Source: Megaustenia siamemsis
Taxonomy: Eukaryota; Mollusca; Gastropoda; Stylommatophora; Ariophantidae
DNA length: 64,000 nucleotides
Assembly: GCA_032433765.1 (NCBI GenBank)
Contig: JAVIAB010000047.1
Span: 13,472,107-13,536,106 of the forward strand
Direction of reading: 5' to 3'
Every line of letters begins with the position of its first letter. Position 1 is the stretch's first letter. The translations under genes and the position numbers were made by a program. The notes under the pieces are model-generated. The model made no database searches. It was not told where the DNA came from and saw only the letters and a list, made by a program, of their open reading frames with translations. Of the stretch, positions 21,673 through 33,654 are shown one piece after another.

Positions 21673-22033
21673 CAAAATGAAAGAGATCACATGTCCTGGT
21701 GTTAGGCCTCCAGTGAAACTCCTCTCCTCGCGTCATGAAGGCTTCCTTGATAGCAGCCAGGCCATTGACAACAATAACTAGCTGGGCATCAATGTAGATG
21801 CTGTAGACTTCCCCAAGCTCCTTGCGCAGCCTTCGCAGAGTCTGAATGGGGTCTCCTCGCAACAGCGGACGATGGCCAATGATCGGGAATATAAACCATG
21901 GGTTTGGTGGAATATCGTAGGGACGCCTGATAGACAACCACAGCAACAATGAGCTGATAGAGACAACCGCAGATATATTTGGGTGATTGTATATTTGATC
22001 GATCAGGAAATGAACAGCAATGTAGATGGACAT
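21673..22033 (-). CDS. Cytochrome P450 (CYP2-clan) exon 1: membrane anchor and N-terminus
   Basis: First coding exon of an endoplasmic-reticulum P450 monooxygenase. From the ATG at 22033 it encodes MSIYIAVHFLIDQIY, a hydrophobic anchor (ISAVVSISSLLLWLSI) and the basic stop-transfer RRP. The hinge is PYDIPPNPWFIFPIIGHRP (PPGP is more usual). Next come RRLRKELGEVYSIYI, LAAIKEAFMTRGEEF and TCDLFHFG. The donor cattttg/gtaaat leaves phase 1. An in-frame TTG lies 27 bases upstream, and ATG was chosen because the anchor then has normal length. The six exons together give about 450 residues, and the family is usually about 500, so only the heme exon is missing. Confidence 0.9.
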
Positions 22034-22094
22034 GTTTGGTAGCTCGGTGAGAGGTAGCAATTGATCTTAAAGTGTGGGTAAGCTCTGTCAGCAC

Positions 22095-22113
22095 CTCATA
22101 TAGCATGACTCAT
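22095..22113 (-). promoter_or_regulatory. Possible CYP core promoter (TATA-like plus AP-1-like site)
   Basis: On the minus strand, ctatatgag lies about 62-70 bases upstream of the start codon and is preceded by atgagtcat, an AP-1-like palindrome. Spacing would allow a short leader, but the evidence is motif only. Confidence 0.2.
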
Positions 22114-22392
22114 TGCATATTTAACTCCCCTCATACAACACATCTGAAAGAAAACAAATGCAAATACATGTTAGATGTTTACTTTCATTATTTACCTCAA
22201 CAAAGCTCCAACTAAAACAAGAAGCAGACAGATTCATAGAAAAAGAGAATACACGGCAAAAGAAAAGAAATAACATTTCCTAGGGTCGAAGCAAAATTCA
22301 TAGTCAACTATGACTGACGGAGTCTACTACTTCTTCAACAATGGTGGTGGTTGAGGGAGAGACAACTCCCCAGTCAAATCTCATAATAGTAG
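22114..22392. other. Region upstream of CYP exon 1
   Basis: Non-coding sequence between the CYP start and a LINE. Nothing else is recognised. Confidence 0.4.
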
Positions 22393-25300
22393 CAAAATGT
22401 GCCATGACCTGCTTTGTCAATGAATGATCATCATCATGTGCCATACCGGCTGGCGTTGGCAATCATGTCCTTCCACAATCTTCTATCCACAGCGCATCGT
22501 ATCAGTTCTGTTGTTGACTGTTTTCCATGCCGTGACACCAAGCTATCCAGTAATTTCTCTCTTTGTCGTCCGCGATCTCTCTTTCCTTTTATTTTGCCAG
22601 TTGTAACCAAGTATTCCAACTTTTCTCTTCTCATGATGTGCCCAAAAAAATGATTGCTTCTTTCTGATGTTTTTTAAGAGCTCCCTTTTTGTGTTGGCCT
22701 CTTTGAGAACTTTCTCATTGGTCTTTTTAGCTGTCCAGGGAACTTTCAACATTCTTCTGAGAAATCCCATCTCTGTGGCCTCTAATCGTCTTTTCATTTG
22801 TTTGTCTATTGTCCATGATTCGCTTCCATTGGTCAGAATTGGTTCTATATAGCATCGATGAACTCTCTTTCTCATTTCTATTGACATAGATTTGTTGCAT
22901 AAGATATTTTTCATTTTTTGAAATGCTATTTTGGCCTGAGCTATTCTGCTTTTTATTTCTGTGTTGCATGTTCCATCTGAAGTTATCACTGTGCTCAAGT
23001 ATTTCAAACGTTGCACTTGTTTCAGATTTGTCTTGTTTATTTTTATGCTGCATGATGGTGATGATTGTTTCTTCGATATAACCATTACTACTGTTTTCTT
23101 ACTATTCAGACTGAGACCTTTCTTGTTGTTTTCTTTTACTATTATATCTATAATTTCTTGTAGCTCATTCTCTGTCTCTGCTATTAAGACTGTGTCATCC
23201 GCATATCGTAAATTATTTATGTTGTGACCGTTGACTTCGATTCCGTTTTTGTCTACTATTGATCTCATAATATGTTCGCTGTAAAGTGAAAACAAATCCG
23301 GCGACAGAACACAGCCTTGTCTGACTCCTTGTTTTATAAATTGAAAATGTCCTGTTTGGTTGTTAATTTGTATAGCTGCTGTTTGTTGCCAGTATAGCTG
23401 TTGTTTGTTGCCAGTACATGTTTTTTATGATTTGCAGATCCTTGCCATCAATGTTTATTCTCCAGCACATTTATTATTTCCACATGCTTTACTTTGTCAA
23501 ATGCTTTCGTGTAATCCATAAAGCACATATATAGATCTTTCTTTACCTCTATAGATCTTTCTATCAATGTTCTTAAGATATATATTACATTATTGGTGAC
23601 CTTTCCTTCCACAAATCCACAATGTTCCTCACTTATTTCTGGTTTTATTTTGTTCCTTACACGTCTCATGATGATTCTTAGTCCAATATTTTAGTCATAT
23701 GGCTCATGAGACTAATAGTGCGATGGTCTTCACAATCAGTGGTACCTGACTTCTTCGGTATGGCTACAAAGATAGATTTCAGTAGATCTTCAGGTATGTG
23801 TGCAGTGTTATATATGTTATTGAGTAGTTTTGTTATGACTTGTACTCCTAGCTCTCCTAATGCATTTATCTATTCGATTGTTATATTGTCAGGACCTGAG
23901 CTTTGCCTCTATTCATGTGTTGAATTGCATCCTCCACTTCACTCAGCATTATTGGTGGTCCTGTGTCTTCATTTGAATTGTTTAATTCTGGTCTTTCATC
24001 ATCATAGAGTTGACAGATATATTCTGTCCATCTTTCCATTGTCTTCTCCTGTCCCATTATTATATTTCCTTTCTTTGATTTCACACATCCTGAAACTTTG
24101 ACTTCCTTTCTTCCTGTTAATTCATTTAACTGATTGTGCATAAATTGTGAGTCTTTCTTTTGTTGTTTTTCTATTTCTTCACATATCTGTTTTAACCATC
24201 CTTCCTTTGCTTCTCTGCACTTGTTTTGGATCTCTTTGTGCAATATTTTGTATGTCCGTTCTTCTTTCTATGTTTTCTTCTTTCGTCCATTAGTTGTAAT
24301 ATTTCTTCTGTCATCCATTTCTTTTTGTTGATTCTTTTAGTCACTGGTATTACTTCTTTTGATGTTTGTTGGATCGATTGTTTGAGCATTTCCCACTTTT
24401 CCTAGATGTCCTGTATTTTCTCAATGGCATTATATCTATTTTGTACTATCGTGTTGTACTTATCACTCATCTGTTTATCTACTCTTAGCATATCAAGTTC
24501 TAATTTTATATTTGTTGGTGATTTCTGTGCCTTCCACAGTTTTATTCTTATCTTTCCAACTACTGGTACATGGTCACTATTGCAATCTCCTCCTGGCCTT
24601 GTTTTAGCAGATGTTAGCCCATTCATGTATCTTCTCTGTACCAGTATAAAATCAATTTGTGTACTTTTTTTGTCTGGGCTTTGCCATATCCATAGTCGCC
24701 TAGGGTGTTGTTTGAACAAGGTGTTACCTATAATCATTTCATGTGTCTTTGCCCAATCTATCAATCTATCCCCTCTATCATTCGCCTCTCCAAGGCCATG
24801 CCCCCCCCCAGTCACATTTTGCACTTTAGCTGTTCCTACCTTTCCCCTGATATAATAGTTATTTCTTGAGATTTACACTGTTCCATGGTCGCCTCTAGCT
24901 CCTTATAAAAAGTGCCAATGTCTTCTTCTTCGCTATTACATGTTGGTGCATAAACTTGAATTATGTTGATATCCATTGGTCTACCTCTCAATTTTACTAG
25001 CAGAATTCTGTCTGATACTGGCCAAAATCCTTTCACTGTTTTGCTTCTTTCTCTATCTAATATGATACCTACTCCTCTTTCGTGTGTGGTTCCCCCAGAG
25101 TAAATTACATTTCCACTGTCGCATTGTAATAATCCTGCTCCTTTCCATCTCATTTCACCTAGTCCCAAGATGTTCAATTTCCATCTCATCATTTCTTGAC
25201 TGATGTTTTCTAGTTTTCCAACCTGGAATGCTGATCTAATGTTCCAAGTTCCTATTGTTAGTGTCTCTTTATCAATGAATGATAGTGTCATTAAAACAGG
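22393..25300 (-). mobile_element. Near full-length LINE (family II, RTE-like), frameshifted
   Basis: About 2.9 kb on the minus strand in natural order. Endonuclease at 25291-24836 (GTWNIRSAF, LGLGEMRWKGAG, GVGIILDRERS, VYAPTCNSEEE) continues at 24824-24402 (IDFILVQRRYMNGL, NSDHVPVVGKIRIKLW). A linker lies at 24389-23881. RT fingers are at 23669-23448 (EEHCGFVEGK, FMDYTKAFDKVKH) and the palm with NNLRYADDTVLIAE at 23295-22543. The C-terminal region at 22634-22434 ends RRLWKDMIANAS. At least five frameshifts or stops separate the blocks, plus a small duplication (gctgtttgttgccagta) near 23385-23418. The 3' tail is GATGATGAT-like at 22425-22440. It is inactive. Confidence 0.85.
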
Positions 25301-25561
25301 TTAACACCAATCAAAAGTTGTCAATATTATAATAAGCACTCTCTCCTCTCTGAGTATATCAACACATTTTTCAGCTATTCTGTTAGAACTTACAGGGACT
25401 CTAAACTAACACTCAAGAACAACAACCATATTTTGTAGGCACACTCGAGCTACATAATTTGGTTATTTTTATTTATTGTTCATCTTTTCAAAATTACATG
25501 ATATTTTAATGTGATCTGACCTGCAGAATTATGTGATTATTAACTTTCGGTATAGAAGGTA
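25301..25561. other. Spacer, nothing recognised
   Basis: AT-rich, no exon or repeat identified. It may contain the 5' untranslated part of the adjoining LINE. Confidence 0.4.
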
Positions 25562-25850
25562 TTTATCAATGCAGTGGAAGAGATTTCAGAGACAAACTTT
25601 TTCATGGTTTCGAATTATCAACATTTTTATATTTATTTAAAACATAACATATATATTACTTTTAAGATAATTGAACCAGGAATTAGATTTCACCTATACC
25701 ATGATGGTACAATACATGTATAAAAGGATATGGTTTGATGACGATTTACATGAATCAAATTGAGAGTGACGCACTCTGCTGCTAAACGTACACGACTGTC
25801 ATCAGCATGATGTACATACAGTCTATTAAAATGTACGTAAAAAATTAAAT
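25562..25850. repeat. Dispersed repeat G, copy 2
   Basis: Matches 20745-20970 (see there), with an internal insertion around 25620-25650 and a longer right end. Both copies keep the same order of blocks. Confidence 0.6.
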
Positions 25851-26018
25851 AAATGATGGAACAGTCTTCCATTAAAATAACATTATGATGTATTTTCATA
25901 TGTTATAACCAGTCATAACCCTATAGAGGAGTTGTGACTTAAATATTGTTTTTGATAGCAGAACGTCAATTTGCTCTTTTTAAAACTCTCATTAAATTTT
26001 AAAAAAAAAAATAAAAAT

Positions 26019-26266
26019 AAAGTACCCCCGTCACGCCAAGTGGTGTATAGGGAATATGGTGTTAGTGACCATAGATTTTACAGATCCTCAGCACATCATT
26101 TTTGGGGTAATGTGGTCAGTATTATGCCTGTGCCACTTTACTTTACCAGAAAAACATCCGGTACCCATTAAAGGCTGAGTGAACCAGAAGCCGTCGGTTG
26201 GGATCGAACCCTACCTCTTGTCCTTTGTAGTCCAGTTCACTAACCACTGAGCTATCACGGCTCCCC
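26019..26266 (-). mobile_element. SINE-A copy, full length
   Basis: Reverse orientation. It starts with the 3' end aagtacccccgtcacgccaa. At the right end it carries the B-box (gttgggatcgaaccctac) and A-box (cactaaccactgagctatc), ending at ggctcc. An A-rich stretch precedes it. Confidence 0.93.
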
Positions 26267-26282
26267 ATTACCTTACAATTCA

Positions 26283-26400
26283 CTTAAAATAGAACTGGAG
26301 TTGTCAGTCGCTTGACACTGCGGGACATGCTGAGGAGGGGATCTGAACACCTATGGACAAGTTCGGAGTGCAATGATGATGACCCGCAAATAACTCACTC
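26283..26400 (+). repeat. Dispersed repeat E, copy 2
   Basis: Contains agaactggagttgtcagtcg, actgcgggacatgctgagga and cctatggacaagttcggagt, and ends gcaatgatgatgacc. Best preserved plus-strand copy. The right edge of the SINE lies 17 bp to its left. Confidence 0.6.
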
Positions 26401-27265
26401 ACTTAAAATTCATTTTTTATATTATCAATGTACAGACATGAGGTATTTTTAGATTCCTACATTCATTAGTTAGCTTTACTAATACTACAAGCAGCCAGTG
26501 AAACAATACCTAGAGGGGCATGGACACACTACAAACCACACTGGAGTTGGTGAACTAGAGCATTTCACATTCAAAGTTGAAGAATAATTTTTTTTTAATA
26601 TTTCTTACTTAAAAATGGATTATGTACATGGTAAATCCGGTGGCTTGAGTAATAAAAACGCATTTACTTAGCAGCAACCAAGTAAAAAAAGTTGTTTTAG
26701 TGTAAAAATAAGAATAGTTTGTACAGATATTTCATTGTGAGTGTGCAATCTCCAGTAGGTCAAATTCTTTCTTTCTTTCTGGCATTCATCCAAAGACTGA
26801 TATAAAGGAATTGATATCTCATCATTATGAACCTTAAAAGGATTCTAAGTGGGCATAGATGCATTGTGTTTTTCTATTTTTAGCCTAACACACCAGCACA
26901 GCATTTTTGAGTACTGGTTTACTTCGTCTCTTCGATCCCTACTTGCACTGCCAGACTAGATAGTTTCCAGGAGCACTGTTGGTAGGTTGAGCAAGGTCTT
27001 CATCAGCTGTGGATCACTTACAGTGCTCAGCTCAGTTGCTGGATGAGTGTCTTGGAACCTTTTCTACGAACAGTTGTTTGTCAAATGATAAGGACAGGTT
27101 AATGGATTTCTTTACCATATATTGTGCTTACAAAACTCACAAATTTAAATATTGAATTAATTATTCTGAATTGAATATTCAATAACTGAAGAGTAAATGG
27201 ATGTACATTAAATAAAATCACATAATTGGGGTTATGATTGCTCTTGAGTTTATTATACTTGGCAG
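26401..27265. other. Unique sequence, nothing recognised
   Basis: No exon, tandem array or known element. A short (TTTC)n-like tract lies near 26766-26780. Confidence 0.5.
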
Positions 27266-27269
27266 CAAC

Positions 27270-27890
27270 AAAGAAAAAGACAGGTATTAAAACAGGTAAA
27301 TGAATTTAAATATCTGGGAACAATATTAACCTTAGATGGTAGATGTACAGCAGAGGTGAGAAGCAAAATGGCTCAGGCAAAAGCAGATTCCCAAAAAATC
27401 AGGAAGATACTGTGCAATATATTCTTGACAATAAAACCAAGAAAAGGAGTTCTTAAATGTTATGTAGAGCTAGTCTTAACATATGGATGTGAATCATGGA
27501 CAATATGACAACAGACAAGAAAATCACTGGAGTCTGTAGAAATGTGGTTTTACAGAAGAATGCTGAGAATACCTTGGACAGCTAAGAAGAGTAATGAAAA
27601 TGTTCTGAAAGAGGCCAAGGCTAAAAGAGGGCTAATTTCCAATATTAGGAAGAAATAAACATCATTTTTCAGCCATGTAATGAGAAGGGAACAGCTGGAA
27701 TATATTGTGACAAATGGGAAAGTTGAGGGACGAAGAGACAGAAAGAAGCAAAGAGAAAAGATACCAGACAGCTTAAGAGAATGGCTTGGCAGAAGTTCAA
27801 CAACAGAAATGATAAATAACTGTTGAGATCGAAAGTTGTGGAGAGACATGATCACCTACGCCAGCAGGCACAGTACTTGATGATGAGAGT
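27270..27890 (+). mobile_element. LINE (family II) RT C-terminal fragment
   Basis: Plus-strand translation gives QVNEFKYLGTILTLDGRC, MAQAKADSQKIRKIL, LTYGCESWTI followed by a stop, SVEMWFYRRMLRIPWTAKKS, then RREQLEYIVTNGKVEG and KLWRDMITYAS. It ends cagtacttgatgatg. It is interrupted by at least three stop codons. Confidence 0.8.
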
Positions 27891-28405
27891 TTAATATAAC
27901 TTGATCTAGAATCAGAATTTTCTGAGAGAAATTTTCATTTTTAATTTAATTTGTTCTGTACTTTAAAAATATTAATAAAGAAAATAAACATATAATGGCA
28001 TTAAGTAGCTAAACTAACATAAAGACAAGACAAGCTACAAAGTTTTGGTAAAAGTCTTCATCGAGTGTAACCAAGAAACTACGAACATTCAACACAAAAT
28101 TCTGAGTAAAAATGCACAATTAGTCAGCTCTAAAAAATGGTGGATAAGATCTAATCCAAACAGCACCATCCATTTTTAACCACGTCAAAACCATAAACTA
28201 TTACTTACTATAAAGACATAATTTCATTACATAAAGCACATAAAGTTTTTATTAAATGACGTATACAAACTTAAATGAGGTATTATTTATTATTGTTTTG
28301 TTGATTTCAATGTTTAACTAGGTTATTGTAAGAACCTTTTTTTTTAATACCACCCCAACCAAAGCAAAGTCGTTCATTATTACTTATTTATTACAATTTA
28401 TTTAT
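27891..28405. other. AT-rich spacer
   Basis: Nothing recognised between two LINE fragments of opposite orientation. Confidence 0.45.
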
Positions 28406-28409
28406 TCAT

Positions 28410-30188
28410 TGAGTGCTGTCTCCGCATCAAGGTTGGGCCATTCCACTCTGTCTCTTGCTTTGATGGTGCATGTTATCTTAGGCTGACGTGTCCATCTTTT
28501 GATATTATTCGTCCATGTTAGTCTTGGTCAGCTTCTTTTCATCGTCATCATGTGCCTTCTCCGCAACGAAGGTTGGCTACCATGGATCACCATTCCACTC
28601 TGTTTCTTGCTTTGCTGGTCCAGGCTGTCATAGACTGACTTGACCATCTTTTGATGTTACTCGTCCATGTTAGTCTTGGTCTGCCTCTTTTACCTTGTAT
28701 TTTTCCTTCCAATATTACTTTTAGTAGGCTGTTGTGTCTTTTAACATGCCCCAAAAATTTCATTTGTCTGGTCTTAATTATATTTAGTAGTTCTCTTTTT
28801 ATTTTCAGTTGTTTTAAAACTTTATCTTTTGTTTCCATCCAATTCTACCTATTCTTCTATAAATCCACATTTCAAAGGCTTCAATTTTCTGTTCTGTTTT
28901 CTTGTCTAATGTCCATGTTTCTGCACCATACAGGAATATTAAGAAGATGTAACATTTTGCCATTCTTAGTTTCAGCCCTGTTGATATTTGTTTTGTTGTT
29001 AGTATATTTTTCATGGCATTAAAATTACTTTTTGCCATACCTATTCTTTTGTTTATTTCAGTTTTGCATTTTCCATCACTGGTTATAGTATGTCCCAGGT
29101 AGTTGTAACTCTGGACTGTCTCCAGATGTATTCCCTCAACTGTGATATTTAATTGTAGGTCTTGAGAATTTTCTTTGTTCATGATCATAGTCTTTTTGAT
29201 ATTCATTTCTAGTCCATATTTTTTGCTTGTTATGTTTATCACATTAAGTAATTGTTGTAGGTCTTTAGGATTTTCTGCTAGTAGAACAGAATTATCAGCA
29301 TATCTCAGGTTATTGATTATCTTTCCATTAATGTTTAGGCCTGGTATCTCTGAGATGTTTTTAAAGATTTGCTCAGTGTATAGATTGAACAAGCTTGGTG
29401 TTACTATATTTTTCATGGCATTAAAATTACTTTTTGCCATTCCTATTCTTTTGTTTATTTCAATTTTACATTTTCCATCACTAGTTATAGTATGTCCAAG
29501 GTTGTTGTAGTTCTGAACTGTCTCCAGATGTATTCCTTCAAACTTTGATATCCTCTTGCAAGTAAAAAAAAGTAAAGTAGCCCCGTCACGCTAAGTGGCG
29601 TATAGGGAATATGGTGTTAGTGTCCATATATTTTACAGACCTTCGGTACATGATTTTTAGGGTTATGTGGTCAGTATTACGCCCGTGCCGCTTCACTTTC
29701 CCTGAAAAATATCAGGTACCCATTAAAGGCTGGGTGAACTCGGAAGCCATCGGTTGGGATCGAACCCTACCTCTTGTTCTTTGTAGTCCAGTTCACTAAC
29801 CACTGAGCTATCACGGCTTACGATATCCTCTCGAGGGTTTTGAGTATTATCTTTGTTTACGATCATTGTGTCTTTTTTATATTCATATCTAATCCATACT
29901 TTTTGCTTGTCATGTTTATTTCATTAAGTAATTGTTGTAAATTTTAAGGATTTTCTGATAGTAATGCAGTAAGTATCATCAACATATCTTAGGTTATTGA
30001 TTATCTTTCCATAAAATTTTATGCCTGGCATCTCTGTGATGTTTTTAAAGATTTGTTCAGTGTATAGATTGAACAAGCTTGATGATAGGGTACATCCCAG
30101 TCTTACTCCTCTTTTTATATCAATAGGTGTAGAGTTATCTTTGTTATATTTTATTACTGCAGTTGCACCCAGTATAATTTTACGTATT
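28410..30188 (-). mobile_element. LINE (family III) fragment with internal and terminal duplications
   Basis: Minus-strand RT: LFNLYTEQIFKNISEIPGLN, INNLRYADNSVLLAENP (YADD changed to YADN), YNYLGHTITSDGKC, FLYGAETWTLDKKTEQKIEA and MKFLGHVKRHNSLLK. A segment of about 405 bp (LFNLYTEQ... through ...FNAMKNI) is tandemly duplicated, the upstream copy lying at 29401-30160 with a SINE inserted. At the 3' end the tail (atgatgacgatg) is followed by a second partial 3' end down to about 28410. It is inactive. Confidence 0.8.
29557..29821 (-). mobile_element. SINE-A copy nested in LINE, 10-bp target duplication
   Basis: Flanked by gatatcctct at 29547-29556 and 29822-29831. Complete from the 3' end (agtaaagtagccccgtcacg) to the A-box and head (gagctatcacggctta). 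Confidence 0.95.
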
Positions 30189-30199
30189 AGTCATATGTT

Positions 30200-31572
30200 T
30201 TTACGTAGTAGTCATAAGCTATCATTGTCCCATTTTGGAAGAATAAGGGAAGTAAAAGGGAGTGTGAAATGTACAGAGGAATATCCCTATTGAGTCAAGT
30301 TGGTAAAATGGTTGCTAAAATATTAGAGAGGAGAGTAAGAAGATACATAATAGAACCTCAATTAAATAATAATCAATTCGGATTCAGAAAAGGCAAAAGC
30401 TGTACTGATGCTATATTCACATTGAGACAACTATGTGAAAAAACAATAGAATATGACAGAAACCTAAATATAGTATTTATAGATCAGGAAAAAGCATTTG
30501 ATCGTGTGGACAGGAACAAACTTTGGCAAACTTTAGAAACATACGGGGTAGCAGGACAACTACTAGAAAATATAATAGCACTATATAAAAACAGTCAAAG
30601 TGCCGTCAGAACATCGGAAGGTCTGTCAGAATGGTTTCAGGTTACAACAGGAGTAAGACAAGGATGTGTCCTCTCACCACTCCTCTTCATCATATATATG
30701 GACAAAATAAATCAGGAAACAACCAACAACAAGGACAAATCAAATAATAACATAGAGGTAGAAAACTCCAACATCAATGAGCTACTCTTTGCAGATGACC
30801 AATGCCTAATATATGAGGATGAAAACCTGCTACAACAGCATTTAACATCTCTAGATAAAAGCTGCACAAACTACAGTATGAAAATTAACGCAGCAAAAAC
30901 AGAGGCTATAAGAATAAGCAAATTAAGACACCCATTAAACATTAAGATCAAAGATAGAGAAATAAAACAAGTAGAGGAATTCAAGTATTTAGGCACAATG
31001 TTCACAGAAGATGGAAAACTAGACAGAGAAATTGACATGAGAATACAAAAAGCGAATGCTGTCACATACCAGCTTTCACCATTGCTAAGACATCCAAACA
31101 TTTCTATGCCAGCTAAACAACAAATGATAAATAGCATCTTCATACCAACTTTGTGCTATGAAAGTCAAACATGGACCCTTTCTAAATCACATTTAAGAAA
31201 GATCAATACATGTGAGATGCAATGTTTGAGAAAAGTAACAAACAACACAAGAAGAGATAGAATACCAAATGAAACTATAAGAAAAATGGTAGGAACAAAA
31301 CCCTGCCAATAATATATAGAACAACAACAACTTAAATGGTTTGGCCACCTGGTCAGAATGAATCCTTACCAATCACCATCAAGGGCGTTCTTCTCGAGAA
31401 TGCATGGAAAAAGTCAAGAGGAAGACCCAGAAGAAGATGGATAGATGCAGTGACAGAGACATGTAACAACAAAGGAAAATCACTAATTCAGACAATTCGA
31501 GCAGCACAAGAACGACAAATGATATAAACCACGACACCTTTTAGGTATCAGTGAAAAGAGAAAAGAAGAAGA
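30200..31572 (+). mobile_element. 5'-truncated LINE (family IV), 11-bp target duplication
   Basis: Flanked by agtcatatgtt at 30189-30199 and 31573-31583. It begins within the RT N-terminal region (about 30215) and ends after accacgacaccttttaggta with an AGA-rich tail. A second, shorter copy of the same family lies at 59962-60325. Confidence 0.85.
30269..31527 (+). pseudogene. LINE reverse transcriptase (family IV)
   Basis: 347 codons open, then a TAA at 31310-31312 and a short continuation. RT motifs run in order: MYRGISLLSQVGKMVAKILE, NNQFGFRKGKSCTDAIFTLR, motif A IVFIDQEKAFDRVDRNKLW, motif B GVRQGCVLSPLLF, motif C NELLFADDQCLIYE, YLGTMFTEDGKLDREI, then YESQTWTLSK and LKWFGHLVRMNP. All catalytic Asp residues are present. 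The N-terminal endonuclease is missing through 5' truncation. The stop replaces a codon that is open in the second copy (PWQEYIEQ there). Confidence 0.85.
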
Positions 31573-31583
31573 AGTCATATGTT

Positions 31584-31860
31584 CGTGACAGTAGATGGAG
31601 TGGAAGAATCAGAAATGATCAACAGCCCAAACAGCAAAGTGTGTGGTACACAAGAGGCATGACGAATATGGCTGACCACAAAGAGATTGGAGGCTCATCA
31701 CATACTATTCCAAAGAAAGCCACGGAGAGAAATTCTAGCTTATCATGTGTAATTTATTATAATAATATAATTTATAAATTGATGGCTAATTTATATAGTG
31801 TTACTTTTAATTTTGAAAAATCATTAATCAGTCAACAAACTGGTAATAATTGTAGAAGTA

Positions 31861-31903
<43 letters not shown>

Positions 31904-32895
31904 AAAGTATAAATTATTTACTATATAAATAAAAATAACCTATTATTATATTATTAATTAACTTTTATTAAATAGTTTAAATTTTGAAAAAAAAATATTA
32001 TACAAATAACTAAACAATATTTAATTATACAATACAGTCAATCTATGTCAAGACTCAATAATTCAATTATCAAATAAATAAATTATAAATGATTATTAGT
32101 AAGAATTATAATAGGAGTTTTCAGTTTAGCATTCCAAATTATTTCTGCTTAACTAAAAGTATGATCTCCCCTCACTGACTACACTTGAATTATATTATCA
32201 ATTGCTTCTAGTTTTAGTTTTTATTTTTTTTTTAAAACAAGGCGTCACTGTCTTACAAGGTTTAGGTTTAACTGCTTAGGATATAATATATGTATATGAT
32301 TAGACATAGTTGTAGGCTATTCCTAACCCAAACCCTGGGGTCAAGTGGGGTCATCTAAATCTGAATCACTGGCACTGGCAGATTCGAGAGCAACCGAGTA
32401 ATCACAAAATGCGCATGGAAACGTTACTCCGATCAGAAATAATTTGGGACACTAAGCTTGTAAAACCTAACTAATTATCATTTATTTCAGTTTTAAATAA
32501 TAATTAATAATTTAATTTAAATTATTCTTTTTTAAAGTTTTATTTTCTCACTGAAAAATAATAATAATTAATTGTAAATTGCCTTCGCCTTCCTTGCCTT
32601 ATCTTATTGTCATTAAAATTATTAGTTTAAGTTTTATGGCTTAAACTTTAAGCTATAAATATGTTACTTAAGACGAGACAGTCAATATTTAAAATACTAC
32701 AATAAATAACCAAGCAATTATTAATTGTCCGAGTACACCGTCTGCTGCAACCATGTCTCCATCACAACCAGACCAGACCTTATCTCTCAAACTTAAAAAT
32801 CACTAACTGCCGGAAGTTAGCAGCCATTTTATTGCAAATATGCTACCTTTATAATCTTAAGCTCTGTTAACGAAATAAAACATTTATAAAACATT
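31584..32895. other. AT-rich unique region with (TA)n
   Basis: A (TA)n tract lies at about 31866-31898, and the rest is AT-rich. The 22-bp word agcaaagtgtgtggtacaca+ag at 31645 reappears inverted at 34550, hinting at a shared repeat. No coding exon was seen. Confidence 0.5.
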
Positions 32896-32897
32896 CA

Positions 32898-33640
32898 TCA
32901 TCATCATCATCAAGTACTATGCCTGCTGGCGTAGGTGATTATGTCTCTCCACAAATTTTGATCGCGACAGTTATTTATCATTTCTGATGTTGACCTTCTG
33001 CCAAGCTATTCTCTTAAGCTGTCTGGTATCTTTCTCTTTGCTTCCTTTATGTCTTCATCCCTCAATTTTCACAGTTGTTACAATATATTCCAAATGTTCC
33101 CTTCTCATTACATGACCAAAAAATGATGATTTTTTCTTCCTAATATTGGAAATTAGCTCTCTTTTTGCTTTGGTCTTATTCAGAACGTTTTCATTACTCT
33201 TGTTAGCTGTTCTTTGTATTATCAATATTGTTCTGTAAAACCACATTTCTACAGTCACCAGAAATTGTCTTGTCTGATGTCCTATTGTCCATGATTCACA
33301 TCCATATATTAAGACTATCTCTACATAACAATTAAGAACTCTTTTTTTCTTGTTTCTATTGTCAAAAATATATTGCACTGTATCTTTCTCGTTTTTTGGA
33401 AAACTGTTTTTGCCAGAGCCATTGTGCATCACAACTCTGTTATACATCTACCATCTGAGGTTAACATTGTTCCAAGATATTTACATTCATTTACATATTT
33501 TAACATTCTTCTACTTGTCTTTACTGTGCATTGCGGTGATGTCTTTTTCCTTGTTGCTACCATTACTTCTGTCTTTTTACTATTAAGGCTGAGTAATTTA
33601 TTTTTAGATTGTTTAGAATATATACCTTAGATTATTTATA
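32898..33640 (-). mobile_element. LINE (family II) fragment, left arm of an inverted pair
   Basis: Minus-strand blocks: LIYGCESWTIGHQTRQFL, VEMWFYRTILIIQRTANKSN and SFFGHVMRREHLEYIVTT. The 3' GAT tail is at 32898-32910 and the 5' part ends near the YADD-proximal words at 33620-33640. Multiple lesions. Confidence 0.75.
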
Positions 33641-33654
33641 TTATTTATATTATT

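Noticed and set aside
22034..22060. Upstream start for the P450 at 22060
   Set aside because: That codon is TTG. The ATG at 22033 gives a normal membrane anchor length.
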